DNA of 64,000 nt. Source: Sympetrum striolatum (Eukaryota > Arthropoda > Insecta > Odonata > Libellulidae). Shown piece by piece: positions 34,609-45,263 of this stretch (position 1 is the first letter of the stretch; every line of letters starts with the position of its first letter). Both the position numbers and the translations under genes were made by a program. The notes under the pieces are model-generated. The model made no database searches, was not told the DNA's origin, and saw nothing but the letters and a program-made list of their open reading frames with translations. The stretch spans positions 5,518,001-5,582,000 of the forward strand of contig OX388348.1 in the NCBI GenBank assembly GCA_947579665.1, written 5' to 3'.

Positions 34609-37600
34609 TGTTCCTCACAAAAATTGATCTAAAAGCTTTGGAACTGTTTTGATAATATTTGCTCTGACTATCATTAAATTTATCAACTTATTAACTATTA
34701 TAAAATTGTTCCAAACAAATGAATTAATTTTTTCTATTAATAGCAATCTTATTTAAGAAGGAAAGCAAGGAAGAACTGCCAAACTCTTCATCTAACAGTA
34801 ATACTTATTCCCTCTACGGCAGAGAGTAATAAGATCCAACCAGTCTTTTAGACTGCTACCCTTATAGACATAAATACATTCTGAGGTGAATTTCCTTATT
34901 AAGATTTAAGGTGGTGATTGTTATGTTATTTATCGCTTCAAACAGTATGCCGTTAAAGTCAAAGAATTTTTTTTAAGAAGTCTATTATTTAATACGATGA
35001 AAATTGCAGGGCGGGAGAGCGCTGACAGAAAAGCGAAAAAAGTACAGAAAAATACTTTGATATATAATTTGATTTGAATTTCCACATTCTATACATTTAA
35101 TTCGTTCGTTTGATTTATTTTCATATACATTCATAGAAAATTGTTTTACTTCTGTTTATTTCACAAAATCTCCATTGAATGCGAAAATATATTTAAAGCG
35201 TCTCGGGGATCCAAAAGCTCGATTTGGTTATTTTTTATATAATTTTTCCCTCGAAACTTGATTTAATTACACTTCTATCTCATAATGTATTTTTTCTCCT
35301 TAGATGTTCTTGAAATATTAATCCCGTACTTGGAAGGGTTTGGCATGAAAGGAGAAAGTGGAATTTCAATTTTGTCCGAATAAGATTGTTTATTCGCCTG
35401 TCGAAATCTTTCCCTTTCTTCTTTTGTTTTCTTTGTGTTTGCCTCACTCGCCGCTCCTCTCTCATAATATTTTTCTTCCTCCACCTCTCCTTATCATGTC
35501 ATCGCTTTAATCTTAGATAAGCCTCTCAATTAATTCTCGATGCAAAGTTTCCATCGATTACAATAACAGTTTGCGTTGGAACTTCATCTGTTTGAGAAGG
35601 GCTACGAATATTTTGGAAATCTTATTAGCTGGATGGCCGAATTTTAAAGGTGCAGACCTTATCATTTTTGCTCTTCTATTAATGCCCTTTGTACATAGTA
35701 TTGCACGTTTTCTACAGAGCTACAGCGTAGAATGTAATTGTTGCTCTGATAATCAAACGATTAGATTTTTATATCAGTTAGTTCTATACATTTTAATTTT
35801 GGTTTTATAAAATACAGCTACAAACGGGCTCTGAAAGTAATAGTTAAAGAAGAAAGAACTATCGCTTTCTTTTATAAATACACATTTTCTCGATGCGTCA
35901 ATTCCTATAGCGCCATTTCCTCCGCAGTATTCTATTTTATTTTACTCCCTTCTCTTTATCAACATCTTTCGGTTGCGAATTTGCATCCATCCTTGAACGT
36001 TTCGGAATCGATTTTGATGATTTATAAAAACGAAATTCAAAGCGTTCCTTTTTATGGGTAGAAATTATGATGAGCCGAACCAACGAATAAAATACGGCAT
36101 CTTCTTAAGTACATGGCTGCATTTCTGTAGTAATGAAATAGCAGATAAATTGTCTCTTAAACATAATTTGGATAGTCGATTTATCATTTTTAAGTACACC
36201 AAGATGAAGTGAGAACATATAAAATGAAAACTTCGCATCGTAAAGAGAATTTATCTCATTTTTACTTTTCCTAGAATTTTTTCTTTGATCTGTGAATCAT
36301 TTCTTACAATGACATTTTATTTTATTACAAAAATGACTCCCTTGAATATGCACAGTTAAGAATTTATTATTGAATGAATTGAAATGTTTGAATTTCTCTC
36401 ATTCGAATTTCTCCAAGTATGCCTTTTCTGTGATTTCAAGATGCCATAAATTCGAAAATTAATTTTTGTATTTAAGCGTTAAACTTTTATTGAAATATTT
36501 GTACAAAGCAGTCAGTTTCACAAGCAGTTACAATGAAAATTCTTTTTTAAACGAAATTTTCTTTGTATTAGAAAAGATAAGTTCGATTCGACAGGCGTCA
36601 ACATTTTGATAATAATATTAATCCGCAGGCTTTCTCCATTTCGGTGACTCCTTATTTAGTACTAGATTATTAATGACTTTCATTTGATCTCCGTATCTCA
36701 AAACCCAATCGAACGAATTAGGAAAGTGAGGAGCTTTGAGCTAACTTTTTAACAACAAAGAAAAAAATATCAGTAAAATATCATTGAAAGGTTTAAATAT
36801 GAAGCACCATTTTAAACTACTGTTATAGTAAGACCTCTTTTATGCTGTTTGGTTCAAGTAAGTGGACCTCTCCTTGGATTTTTCATTGGAGGCCAAAGCG
36901 GTTACGCAAATTATATCAAGTGTAAAGGGGTATGTATATATTGATTATTCAATAATCAATTAGTATATTTAATGGCAGTAATTTCATTTAGTTCTGTAGA
37001 AATCGTATGTTGTTGCTGAAACAACTTACATCTTAGACATCAACCAAAATATTTTTATGAGTGATAGTTTACAATTATTTAGTATATTTAGCCAATTATT
37101 TTAATACAATATTATGGAAGTATAGAAAAACGTATCGTTGAGATATAAATATATAAAACATGGATAGGGTTGATTTGAAATAGATACTGCCTTGAGGATG
37201 CTAAATAAAGATAAAAGAAATATGGTGAAATTTTCGTTTGAAGTAATTGAAAAACTTATTTGTATACAATAATTTATGGTAATTAATTAAAAGCTTCACA
37301 TCCAAGACTATCTCAAAATAATTAGCTCGGTGATAGATTGCTTATTTCCGCTTATAATTTTATTTATGTAAAGTTTTTAAATTTATTATTTACGACAATG
37401 TATCTAGGGGACGCTGTGACAAAGCGAATATTGATTCAGTTGTATTCTTTCTGCTGTTTTACTGAATTCTTTCAACTTCGGAGTCAGTAGACTCAAGGCC
37501 ATTCTCAGTGGTAACTTTGCCCATTCTCTCCTTTCTCTCGTCCTTCGATTGCTCTTTACTTTCATTTTCTAACTTAGACGCAAAATCTCCAAATTCTTTT

Positions 37601-40600
37601 TCTTGCTTTTCTTTAAGAATCTTCCTCGCAACATCATCTGAATTTTTTTACCAAATTATGATTCCTTATTCTTCCCCATTTCTGTTGATATTCAATTAGA
37701 TTCTCCTGCTCCATTTTCCCATTCGTTTAAAAGTTATTCGTAAAAATCTATGTGGAATTGATAAATGAGGTATTTAATTATTACAAGTTTCCTATCGTTC
37801 ATTATTAACGACCTTTTGTGTTAGAAAAGTGAATAGGAATATTCCCATGGAGAAAAAGAACAGAAAACGTGTCACCCATGATATGATCCCTGTCTTTCTT
37901 TCATTTGCTTGCAAACTCCACTCTTTACTTACTTTACGGTAACCCTTTTATAAGGAAATAGAAAGTCTCATGAGAGTTTGGATAAAATTTTAGAGCTGAA
38001 ATTCCTCAAATTACCTTTGCACTATTTCTCTAAGTCAGATGCGATGAGATTTTTGCAGTTAATTCGGACGTGTCTTCAGCACATTCAATGACTCCTGACC
38101 TTCATAACCTGTTTGAACTCATCAGCCCAAACGCTGGCTGAATCCTTAATCCCTTCACAATTAGACGCTGGAAGTTTTGGCGGAAAGAGAAGAGAGGCTA
38201 AAGAGAAGTATTATCACTCATACTTCTGTAGTCCCATTATCACAAACAGGATCGAGGTGAAAGTACATAAAAGGCAAAATCTCTATCCTGTTCAAAAAGA
38301 AAAGATGCTATTTACCAGGGAATAGAAGGTGTGATTGTGATGTTTTGTTAACATTACGTGATTGTGAAGTTTTAGGTTAACCGTTTCACGGAGGGAAAAA
38401 TAACTTCATCTACTTACTGTTGACACGAAATCAACCGTTGGCCATCTAAAGATTTGATTCATCCCTTTTTTTTTAAATAAAAAGAACATGATGTTGAGGG
38501 TGGTGTGATCCTCTCAATCATAAATCGACTTCTCATAACTCAACAGCTTCTTATAAATGTAGTCAATCTTGAAGAATCAAAATCTTGCAATCTAAGGGAG
38601 TCTTTTTGCCGTACGTTTAAAATAGTTGAGCATGTATTGCAATGCGATTGCTTCATATACTTAATCAAAAATTTCCATCACGCTTTTCGCATTTCACGTT
38701 TTAATAACGGGTGTTGTAATCTCCAAGTAGCAAAAGTGTCCATATTTCCATGTTATTATCACTAGGATTGTAGCATTCCAGATTTACATTTACCACAATT
38801 GGGGAAATAAAATTTTTATTAAAACCTCGAATGTACTCATACCGAATCAAAAACAGTCTTTTATGATCGAAAAAAAGGTTCTGGGATTATCGCTGAATGC
38901 AAGTTTTTTGGAACGTATCACAAGAGGTCTGAGCTGCTTATTGATATGAAAATTCACATAAAAACAAATTCTAGTGAAATAATTTAAAGTGTTAACCGGC
39001 CCTAGAGTCGTACGTAATGGAGATTTACGGATTCAACCGAAACTCGTGAAGAAGAAAAGAACTACGTTTATCTGGGGCAATGGAAGTTGATAGAGCAGCT
39101 GCATAACCTCACTTAAGAACGAACCTTTGATATGGTACTCCAAGCACTTGCAAAATGGGTGCCATAAATAGTTGGGCTATTTCTTGAATTCCTTTTTCCA
39201 CTGCCTCAGTATCGCCGCCTGTGCATTACTTTATCGTTCCTCTTCCCATCTTCTTTCTCTTGTCTCGAACACTTTCTAAATCCGACCTTTTTAACGCAGG
39301 CTTAGGCTATTTCATTCTAAAATCCTTCCGTCCTTCGCCGATGGTGGAAAAAATAACGACCTCCCGTTCACGTCCCCTTTATTCCAATCCTTTTTCTACA
39401 AATATTCTTCGCTAATGCGACAGAATAAGGCTGTTGTGATGTTATCCGAATTTAAAGCGGAGATTTTTTAATGGCAGAGGTCAAGGGGAGTTCCGCTTTT
39501 TTCTAAATTAAGGAAGAAATTCCCATTTGATTGTTATTGCCGCGGCTTCTCAGAGCTTTATTATTCGCTTTGGAACTTTGCCAATGGATAAGGTTAACGA
39601 GGCAAACAAGAATTTTATTTGACGAGATAAGATGAAATATATACTTAATTATACGTAAGCATTACAATTTTCAAATTCCTTCGAATCGAAGCATGACTTC
39701 GTTTTGTGACTTCCAAGGAAACTTCTTTCTTGCTTTTAAAACATTAGGTCAATTTTTTTGAAGTACTATTTCTAACTTACATAGATTTTTAAAATGAACA
39801 TGAATTTTTCATAGACCTTTCAGTAAGGAAGACCATATATCACATAAAAACTTTTGCGTTTTTCTACGTAATCACGTAATTTGGTGCATTTATTCACAGT
39901 GCTCTATTACATCACATTCTTACACACATCTTTCATCTCAAACACAACCACACAACTTTTCATATTTTCTTTTTTACTCTTGAAGTAACTCGTCTCTTTT
40001 CTGCAGTATCTCATTCAGGCATAACCAATTAGCATTTTCTCTTTCTTCCTTCCCCTTTTGAACAATATCCTTTCTCCTCATATTTCTCTTTTGGATTATT
40101 TACTTATTGATATTCATCAAATATTGTAATTTAATATCGAAGAAAAGCAAATCACACCCAGAGTTTGTTTTTTTTACTGTTTTAATTCAGTAATAACGTG
40201 CATTTAAAATAGATTTGCCTCATCACGCTCTAATGATCATATCTATCGTAGTGTTGAGTTTAATTTAATACATTTCATTCGGTTTTTGTATTCCAGTTAA
40301 CAAGAAACTGCTTCTGTTGTGAACTTATATTTGTAACGTAAGTTTATCACATCTTTAAAATTATATTTTCGTTAAGCTTAGAATAAAACAGGCTTATCAG
40401 CTACCTGTATCTGCTGCTCCACTTCAGGAAGCAATTTTTCGGTAATGGGAATGAAAATATGATTCTATAATATAATTTTTAATCTGATAAAAAAATGTGG
40501 ATTTTGGATTAAATTGAAGGTCTATGATATTTTTCTAGCTATCGAAAAAAATCACTGATTATTATCGACATCATAGTTTTATCAAATGAGTTTAAGCAAA

Positions 40601-41948
40601 ATCGATCAAATTTATAGATTGTCTTGATGAACAGAATTGAAACAGATGGATTTAATCATCAGGACGCTAATTGGTTTTTCCGATAACCCAAATAATAACA
40701 AATATGCGGGAATATAATTAACTCGAGTTTCCATATTCACCGGTTAAATCACTCGGAAAAACCATTTGAGGGGAGGAATTCCATTCAATTACCATTTCAT
40801 TTCTAGTTCCATTTTCCTTTATTAGGGAAATTAAAACCTACAGACAATTTTTACGAAGGATCTCGTATTTGAGGACATTTTCTCCCATAGAGCCATGCAG
40901 AATGGATCGAACCCTTGAAAGCTTTTCCTCTCCCCTCTGATTCTGCTTTCCCTCGAGAAAACCACTCTCGGGAATTCGTGTTTCGCCGTAGATCAAGTGT
41001 TTTACATCGTATATTAACTTCGTTCTCCAAATAAACTGCGGACCCATGACTTTGGTATAAGAAATATTTAACTTCAATTAAGATGACGGTGATTGAGTAT
41101 CAGTTGTACGCAGATTTTCGTTAATGAAAACAAATTCAATGAATAAGGAAAATAGTTGTAAATAATTTGGTATAAAATCACTTATATGAAGTATTTATAG
41201 AATCTTGAAAAGAGTGCATAATAAGAAGGGATTCAGACCATTTTAGAGGTACCAAAATAGGAATTATTTTCCACTCACTGAATCCATTTCTTACAATACA
41301 CAAGTTGAGCCGATCTTAATGAATCTAAATACGCGGAGAATTTCCTTAGATCCCTGTTCAATAAGATTTTCTGACTCTGCTTAATTTTCTTCATAAATAA
41401 TTATTTCCCTTCGATTATGTTCTTTTGCAGCTCATCTATCACTAATTTACTTTTATTTTTAAGCTCGTACCCTTTTTTCAATAACCCGTATTTTTTGTGG
41501 ATATTGTTAAAAAATGAATAATAATCTCTAGTTGTACTTCTCTCCTGATGCTATGAAAAGCCAGGGATGATCCATCGAAAAGATAAGAGAATAATGGAGT
41601 ATATATGGAAGAATTTGGAAAGGCAAACATTTGTGAGGCATTGCAACTTGATGAGGCAGCAATCGGAAAAGAGTGAGCGTAGGTTTTATTTAGGAAAACT
41701 ATTTGTAATGGGAACTTGTGTACTTCAAATCGTATTTTCATTCATTTAATAGAGAACTTGTGAAACTTTTAGGTCCTAAGCATTCATAAGATTCTGATTA
41801 TGGTTTGTAACGCCAGAAAATTCTCTACTTATCGCTATGCTCTATTCTCCGCTATTAAATCACTAATTCCGATGTTTTTTTAGCTGTGATAAGACAATTA
41901 CTGGGCACACACTCTTGTATCTCTCGGACTGATGTCCCGTTTAATGGA
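34609..41948. other. Gene-free AT-rich DNA
   Basis: No gene, RNA or named repeat was recognised. Several frames of 60-90 codons are of biased composition. A stretch near 36826-36900 resembles a pogo-type DNA transposon end but has no partner. Confidence 0.45.
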
Positions 41949-41952
41949 GACA

Positions 41953-42026
<74 letters not shown>

Positions 42027-42030
42027 TGTC
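41949..42030. repeat. (AT)n tract bracketed by a 9-bp inverted repeat
   Basis: GACACTCAT (41949-41957) and its complement ATGAGTGTC (42022-42030) flank about 64 bp of pure AT dinucleotides. The whole block could extrude as a cruciform. It marks the upstream border of the RTE element. Confidence 0.9.
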
Positions 42031-45000
42031 CCCTCCTCATCACCGCCACAGTTCATTGCCTCATCGGGGCGGAGGGGTGTTAACGGAGGTATGAGGCGAT
42101 GCATAGCCCAGGTTCAACCATGCTAAGAAGGCTTCAACAATATCTCCGGCCAAATAATGAAAGTGGCATTCACCAACCGGCAGTAGGACAGCCTGGTGAA
42201 TTATTGTCCTAACCCCCCCAAATACAAGTTCAATTTTCATGATGAGCTTCTTTAATGGAAATTTATCCGGACGTAAAAGCACCACCCATTCGGATGTCCG
42301 GGAGGTGGTGGCATTGAAGAGGTCCATCATGAAGAAAAGAATTACTACCCTGCAATTCACAACCTACAACTGCCGCAGCTTGAAGAGTGAAGAACGACTG
42401 CTGGAACTACTCACTGAAGCAGAGAAGATAAAATGGGATATCATCGGTCTCAGCGAAGTCAGAAGAAAATCAGAGGAGCTACTTACACTGAAGGAAGGAC
42501 ACTTATTCTTTTACAGGGGTACCAAGGATGGAAGAAATGGAGGCGTTGGATTTTTGATCAACAAGAGATGGAAGGATAATGTGGTGAAAATCGAAGGTGT
42601 ATCAGATAGAATTTGTAAACTCATACTGAAGATCAATGAGCGTTACTCAGTACAGGTCATCCAAGTCTACGCACCAACAGCGGCAAGCAGCGAAGAGGAA
42701 ATTGAAAACTTCTACCAAACTCTCGGCACTGAACATGACAAGGAGGCCCACTACTATAAAGTCATTATGGGAGATTTTAATGCTCGTGTAGGGCAGCGGG
42801 AAACTGATGACACTGTCGCAGGACAATATGGACTGGGCCAGAGAAATGAGCGAGGTCACCGCTTAGTAGAGTTTGCAGAATGCACCAATATGTATATAAC
42901 AAATACATACTTTAAGAAAAATCCTACAAGGAAATGGACGTGGAGAGGTCCCAATGGAACAAAAAATGAAATAGACTACATATTGGTAAACAGACTCTAC
43001 ACTGTAACTAACTGTGAAGTTTTGAATAATTTCAACACTGGAAGTGACCACAGAATTGTTAGATGCAGAATCAATATTAACCCCCGAATGGAACGAAAGA
43101 AGTTGGTTTCTTGCAAGAAGGAGGAGATAAATATTGATAAACTATCAGATAACGAGAAAAAGTTTCAGCTGGAACTTAGAAATAGATTCTCAGCACTTCA
43201 GGAGGAAGAACTCGAAACCAAAGTTATGGAAATTGTAAAGGAAGCGGCAGAGGAAGTAGCAAGCATGCCAAGAAAACCTAAGGATAAGAAATTTAATGAT
43301 AGAACCCGGAAAATGATGAAACGACGGAAGGAACTGAAGAATTTAAGCACTCCAAGAGATAATATCGAATATGCCGAGCTTTGCAAAGCCATCAGAGTAG
43401 CAATCAAGGAAGATGTGAGGAATTTTAATGAAAAGATTGTGCAAGAGGCCATAGAAAATAACAAAAGCATAAAGAGGGCTAGAAGACGCCTAGCAATTGG
43501 TAAGAAACAGATTTTAGCCTTACAGAAAGGAGATGGCACCACAACATATAACAGACCAGCCATATTGAGGATTGTAGCAGAATACTTTGGCAACCTATAC
43601 AAGAAGATAGGAAACGCCGAAGAGGAGAACCAAGATGAAAGCCAAAGCTCACAAAATCTCCTCTCAATCCTCCCAGAAGAAGTAATGGCAGCGATTAAGC
43701 AGATGAAGAATGGGAAAGCAGGAGGAGCAGATGGGGTGTTGGCGGAATATCTGAAAGCTGGTGGAACAGAGATTGCTAATGTTTTAGCACAATTATTCAG
43801 TAATTGTCTAAAACAAGGAATGATTCCCAAGGAATGGAACCACGCAAGGATTGCCCTTCTGCACAAGAAAGGAAGCAAAGAAGATTTGAAGAACTATCGC
43901 CCCATTAGCCTCCTTCCAGTTGTCTACAAAACATTCATGAGGATAATAGCGGAACGTCTTAAGATGACCCTGTCTTCAGCCCAGCCTAGAGAACAAGCGG
44001 GATTCCGGAAAGGCTTCAGCACTATGGACCACATCCACACATTACAGGAAATTATAAACAGAACGAATGAATACGAGATGCCACTCGTCCTTTGCTTTGT
44101 AGATTATGAACAGGCCTTCGACTCGGTAAGTACCTCCTCCACTCTGAAAGCTCTGAAGAATCAAGGGATAGATTCTGAGTACATCCGCCTCTTGCGCAGT
44201 GTCTACGAGAATGCCACAGCGTCTGTAATGCTTCATGAAGAGACCGATGAATTCAAGATTGAGAAGGGAGTTCGACAAGGTGATGGTCTATCTCCCATCT
44301 TGTTCACAGCCATTTTAGAAGAAGTTTTTAAAACCCTTGATTGGGAAGAGAAGGGGTTAAGAGTAAATGGGGAGTACATCAGTCACCTCCGTTTTGCAGA
44401 TGATATAGTTCTCTTTGCAGCTAACGCAGAAGATCTAACTTCAAGACTTGAAGAGCTAAACACAGCAGGACAGAAGATAGGACTCAGGATAAACCTAACA
44501 AAAACAAAGGTAATGTATAATTCTTTTACAGTGCAAGAGCCAGTCAAACTTCAAGGAAAACCTCTGGATGCTTGCTTGGAATACACATACCTGGGACAAC
44601 TTGTAACAACAGGAGAGAAAAACAGGATTAATGAAGTAAACAGAAGAATGAAACTTGGCTGGAGTGCGTTTGGAAGGAACTCACACATTCTGAAGTCAAG
44701 AATGCCAATGGTTTTGAAGAAGAAGGTCTTCAACCAATGCATTTTACCTGTCTTGACCTATGGAAGTGAAACTTGGGTGTTAAATGCTGCAATAACCCAG
44801 AGACTTCAGACAACGCAAAGGAGCATGGAGCGCTGCATGCTGGGAATCACAAGAAGAGACAGGAAACGAAACACTTGGGTGAGAATGATGACTGGAGTTA
44901 CAGACATAATAGATAAGGTAAGATCACTGAAATGGAGGTGGGCCGGCCATATTGCAAGAAGAAACGACAACCGTTGGACATCTGCCGTTCTCAACTGGAT

Positions 45001-45178
45001 ACCAAGAGATGTGAAGAGACCAAGAAGACGACCTATGGACAGGTGGAACCGAGACATCATCAAGTACTTAGGTGTAACGTGGCAACGAGAAGCTCAGGAC
45101 AGAGAAAATTGGAAAGTACTTGGGGAGGCCTACATCCGACGTCGGATTGAAAATGGCTGATGATGATGATGATGATGA
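42022..45178 (+). mobile_element. Full-length RTE-clade (BovB-like) retrotransposon
   Basis: The element consists of a GC-richer 5' UTR of about 215 bp, one long frame (42239-45160) and a tail of seven TGA triplets (45158-45178), of which the first is the stop codon. A nearly absent 3' UTR and a short trinucleotide tail are hallmarks of RTE elements. It lies between two (TA)n tracts, so the exact 5' border and the target duplication cannot be read. An uninterrupted frame suggests recent, possibly current, activity. Confidence 0.85.
42239..45160 (+). CDS. RTE polyprotein: apurinic-like endonuclease plus reverse transcriptase
   Basis: The 973 residues are uninterrupted. The endonuclease nicks the target and the reverse transcriptase copies the element's RNA from the nick. 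The endonuclease domain spans about residues 38-275: TTYNCRSL near 40, SEV with E73, GDFNARVG with D179 and N181, and SDHR at 269-272 carrying the catalytic His271. A basic linker follows at about 340-430 (MMKRRKEL). The reverse transcriptase spans about 485-790: NYRPISLLPVVYK, VDYEQAFD (Asp622), VRQGDGLSP and FADD at 719-722 with the Asp pair 721-722. The C-terminal part has RSLKWRWAGHIARR, shared by RTE/BovB-type and related proteins. No zinc knuckle is seen. Length is close to that of other RTE proteins. The first Met is chosen because the frame opens just downstream of the 5' UTR; the Met at residue 31 is an alternative. Confidence 0.92.
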   Translation: MMSFFNGNLSGRKSTTHSDVREVVALKRSIMKKRITTLQFTTYNCRSLKSEERLLELLTEAEKIKWDIIGLSEVRRKSEELLTLKEGHLFFYRGTKDGRNGGVGFLINKRWKDNVVKIEGVSDRICKLILKINERYSVQVIQVYAPTAASSEEEIENFYQTLGTEHDKEAHYYKVIMGDFNARVGQRETDDTVAGQYGLGQRNERGHRLVEFAECTNMYITNTYFKKNPTRKWTWRGPNGTKNEIDYILVNRLYTVTNCEVLNNFNTGSDHRIVRCRININPRMERKKLVSCKKEEINIDKLSDNEKKFQLELRNRFSALQEEELETKVMEIVKEAAEEVASMPRKPKDKKFNDRTRKMMKRRKELKNLSTPRDNIEYAELCKAIRVAIKEDVRNFNEKIVQEAIENNKSIKRARRRLAIGKKQILALQKGDGTTTYNRPAILRIVAEYFGNLYKKIGNAEEENQDESQSSQNLLSILPEEVMAAIKQMKNGKAGGADGVLAEYLKAGGTEIANVLAQLFSNCLKQGMIPKEWNHARIALLHKKGSKEDLKNYRPISLLPVVYKTFMRIIAERLKMTLSSAQPREQAGFRKGFSTMDHIHTLQEIINRTNEYEMPLVLCFVDYEQAFDSVSTSSTLKALKNQGIDSEYIRLLRSVYENATASVMLHEETDEFKIEKGVRQGDGLSPILFTAILEEVFKTLDWEEKGLRVNGEYISHLRFADDIVLFAANAEDLTSRLEELNTAGQKIGLRINLTKTKVMYNSFTVQEPVKLQGKPLDACLEYTYLGQLVTTGEKNRINEVNRRMKLGWSAFGRNSHILKSRMPMVLKKKVFNQCILPVLTYGSETWVLNAAITQRLQTTQRSMERCMLGITRRDRKRNTWVRMMTGVTDIIDKVRSLKWRWAGHIARRNDNRWTSAVLNWIPRDVKRPRRRPMDRWNRDIIKYLGVTWQREAQDRENWKVLGEAYIRRRIENG

Positions 45179-45179
45179 T

Positions 45180-45239
<60 letters not shown>

Positions 45240-45263
45240 GAAGATATATATATATATATATAT
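45179..45263. repeat. (TA)n tract between RTE tail and satellite array
   Basis: TA dinucleotides with a TAAATA interruption run to about 45234, followed by AAAATAGAAG and a second TA run. The same AATAGAAG-(TA)n context recurs at 46440-46468, so this tract belongs to the array rather than to the retrotransposon. Confidence 0.8.

Noticed and set aside
36826..36900. TAAGACCTCTTTTATGCTG-like sequence resembling a pogo-type terminal repeat
   Set aside because: No inverted partner or TA duplication was found nearby.
19831..41948. Host exons
   Set aside because: No frame of meaningful length, no recognised domain and no convincing donor-acceptor pairs; absence cannot be proven without transcript data.
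41886..42126. Frames made mostly of Ile-Tyr repeats
   Set aside because: They translate the (AT)n microsatellite. The same applies to frames at 45068-45314 and to Cys-Val or Thr-His frames in the GT tracts at 3.8, 4.9 and 6.4 kb.
43198..43878. 226-codon open frame on the minus strand
   Set aside because: It is antisense to the RTE polyprotein, serine- and leucine-rich, and shows no motif; it is a shadow of the real frame.
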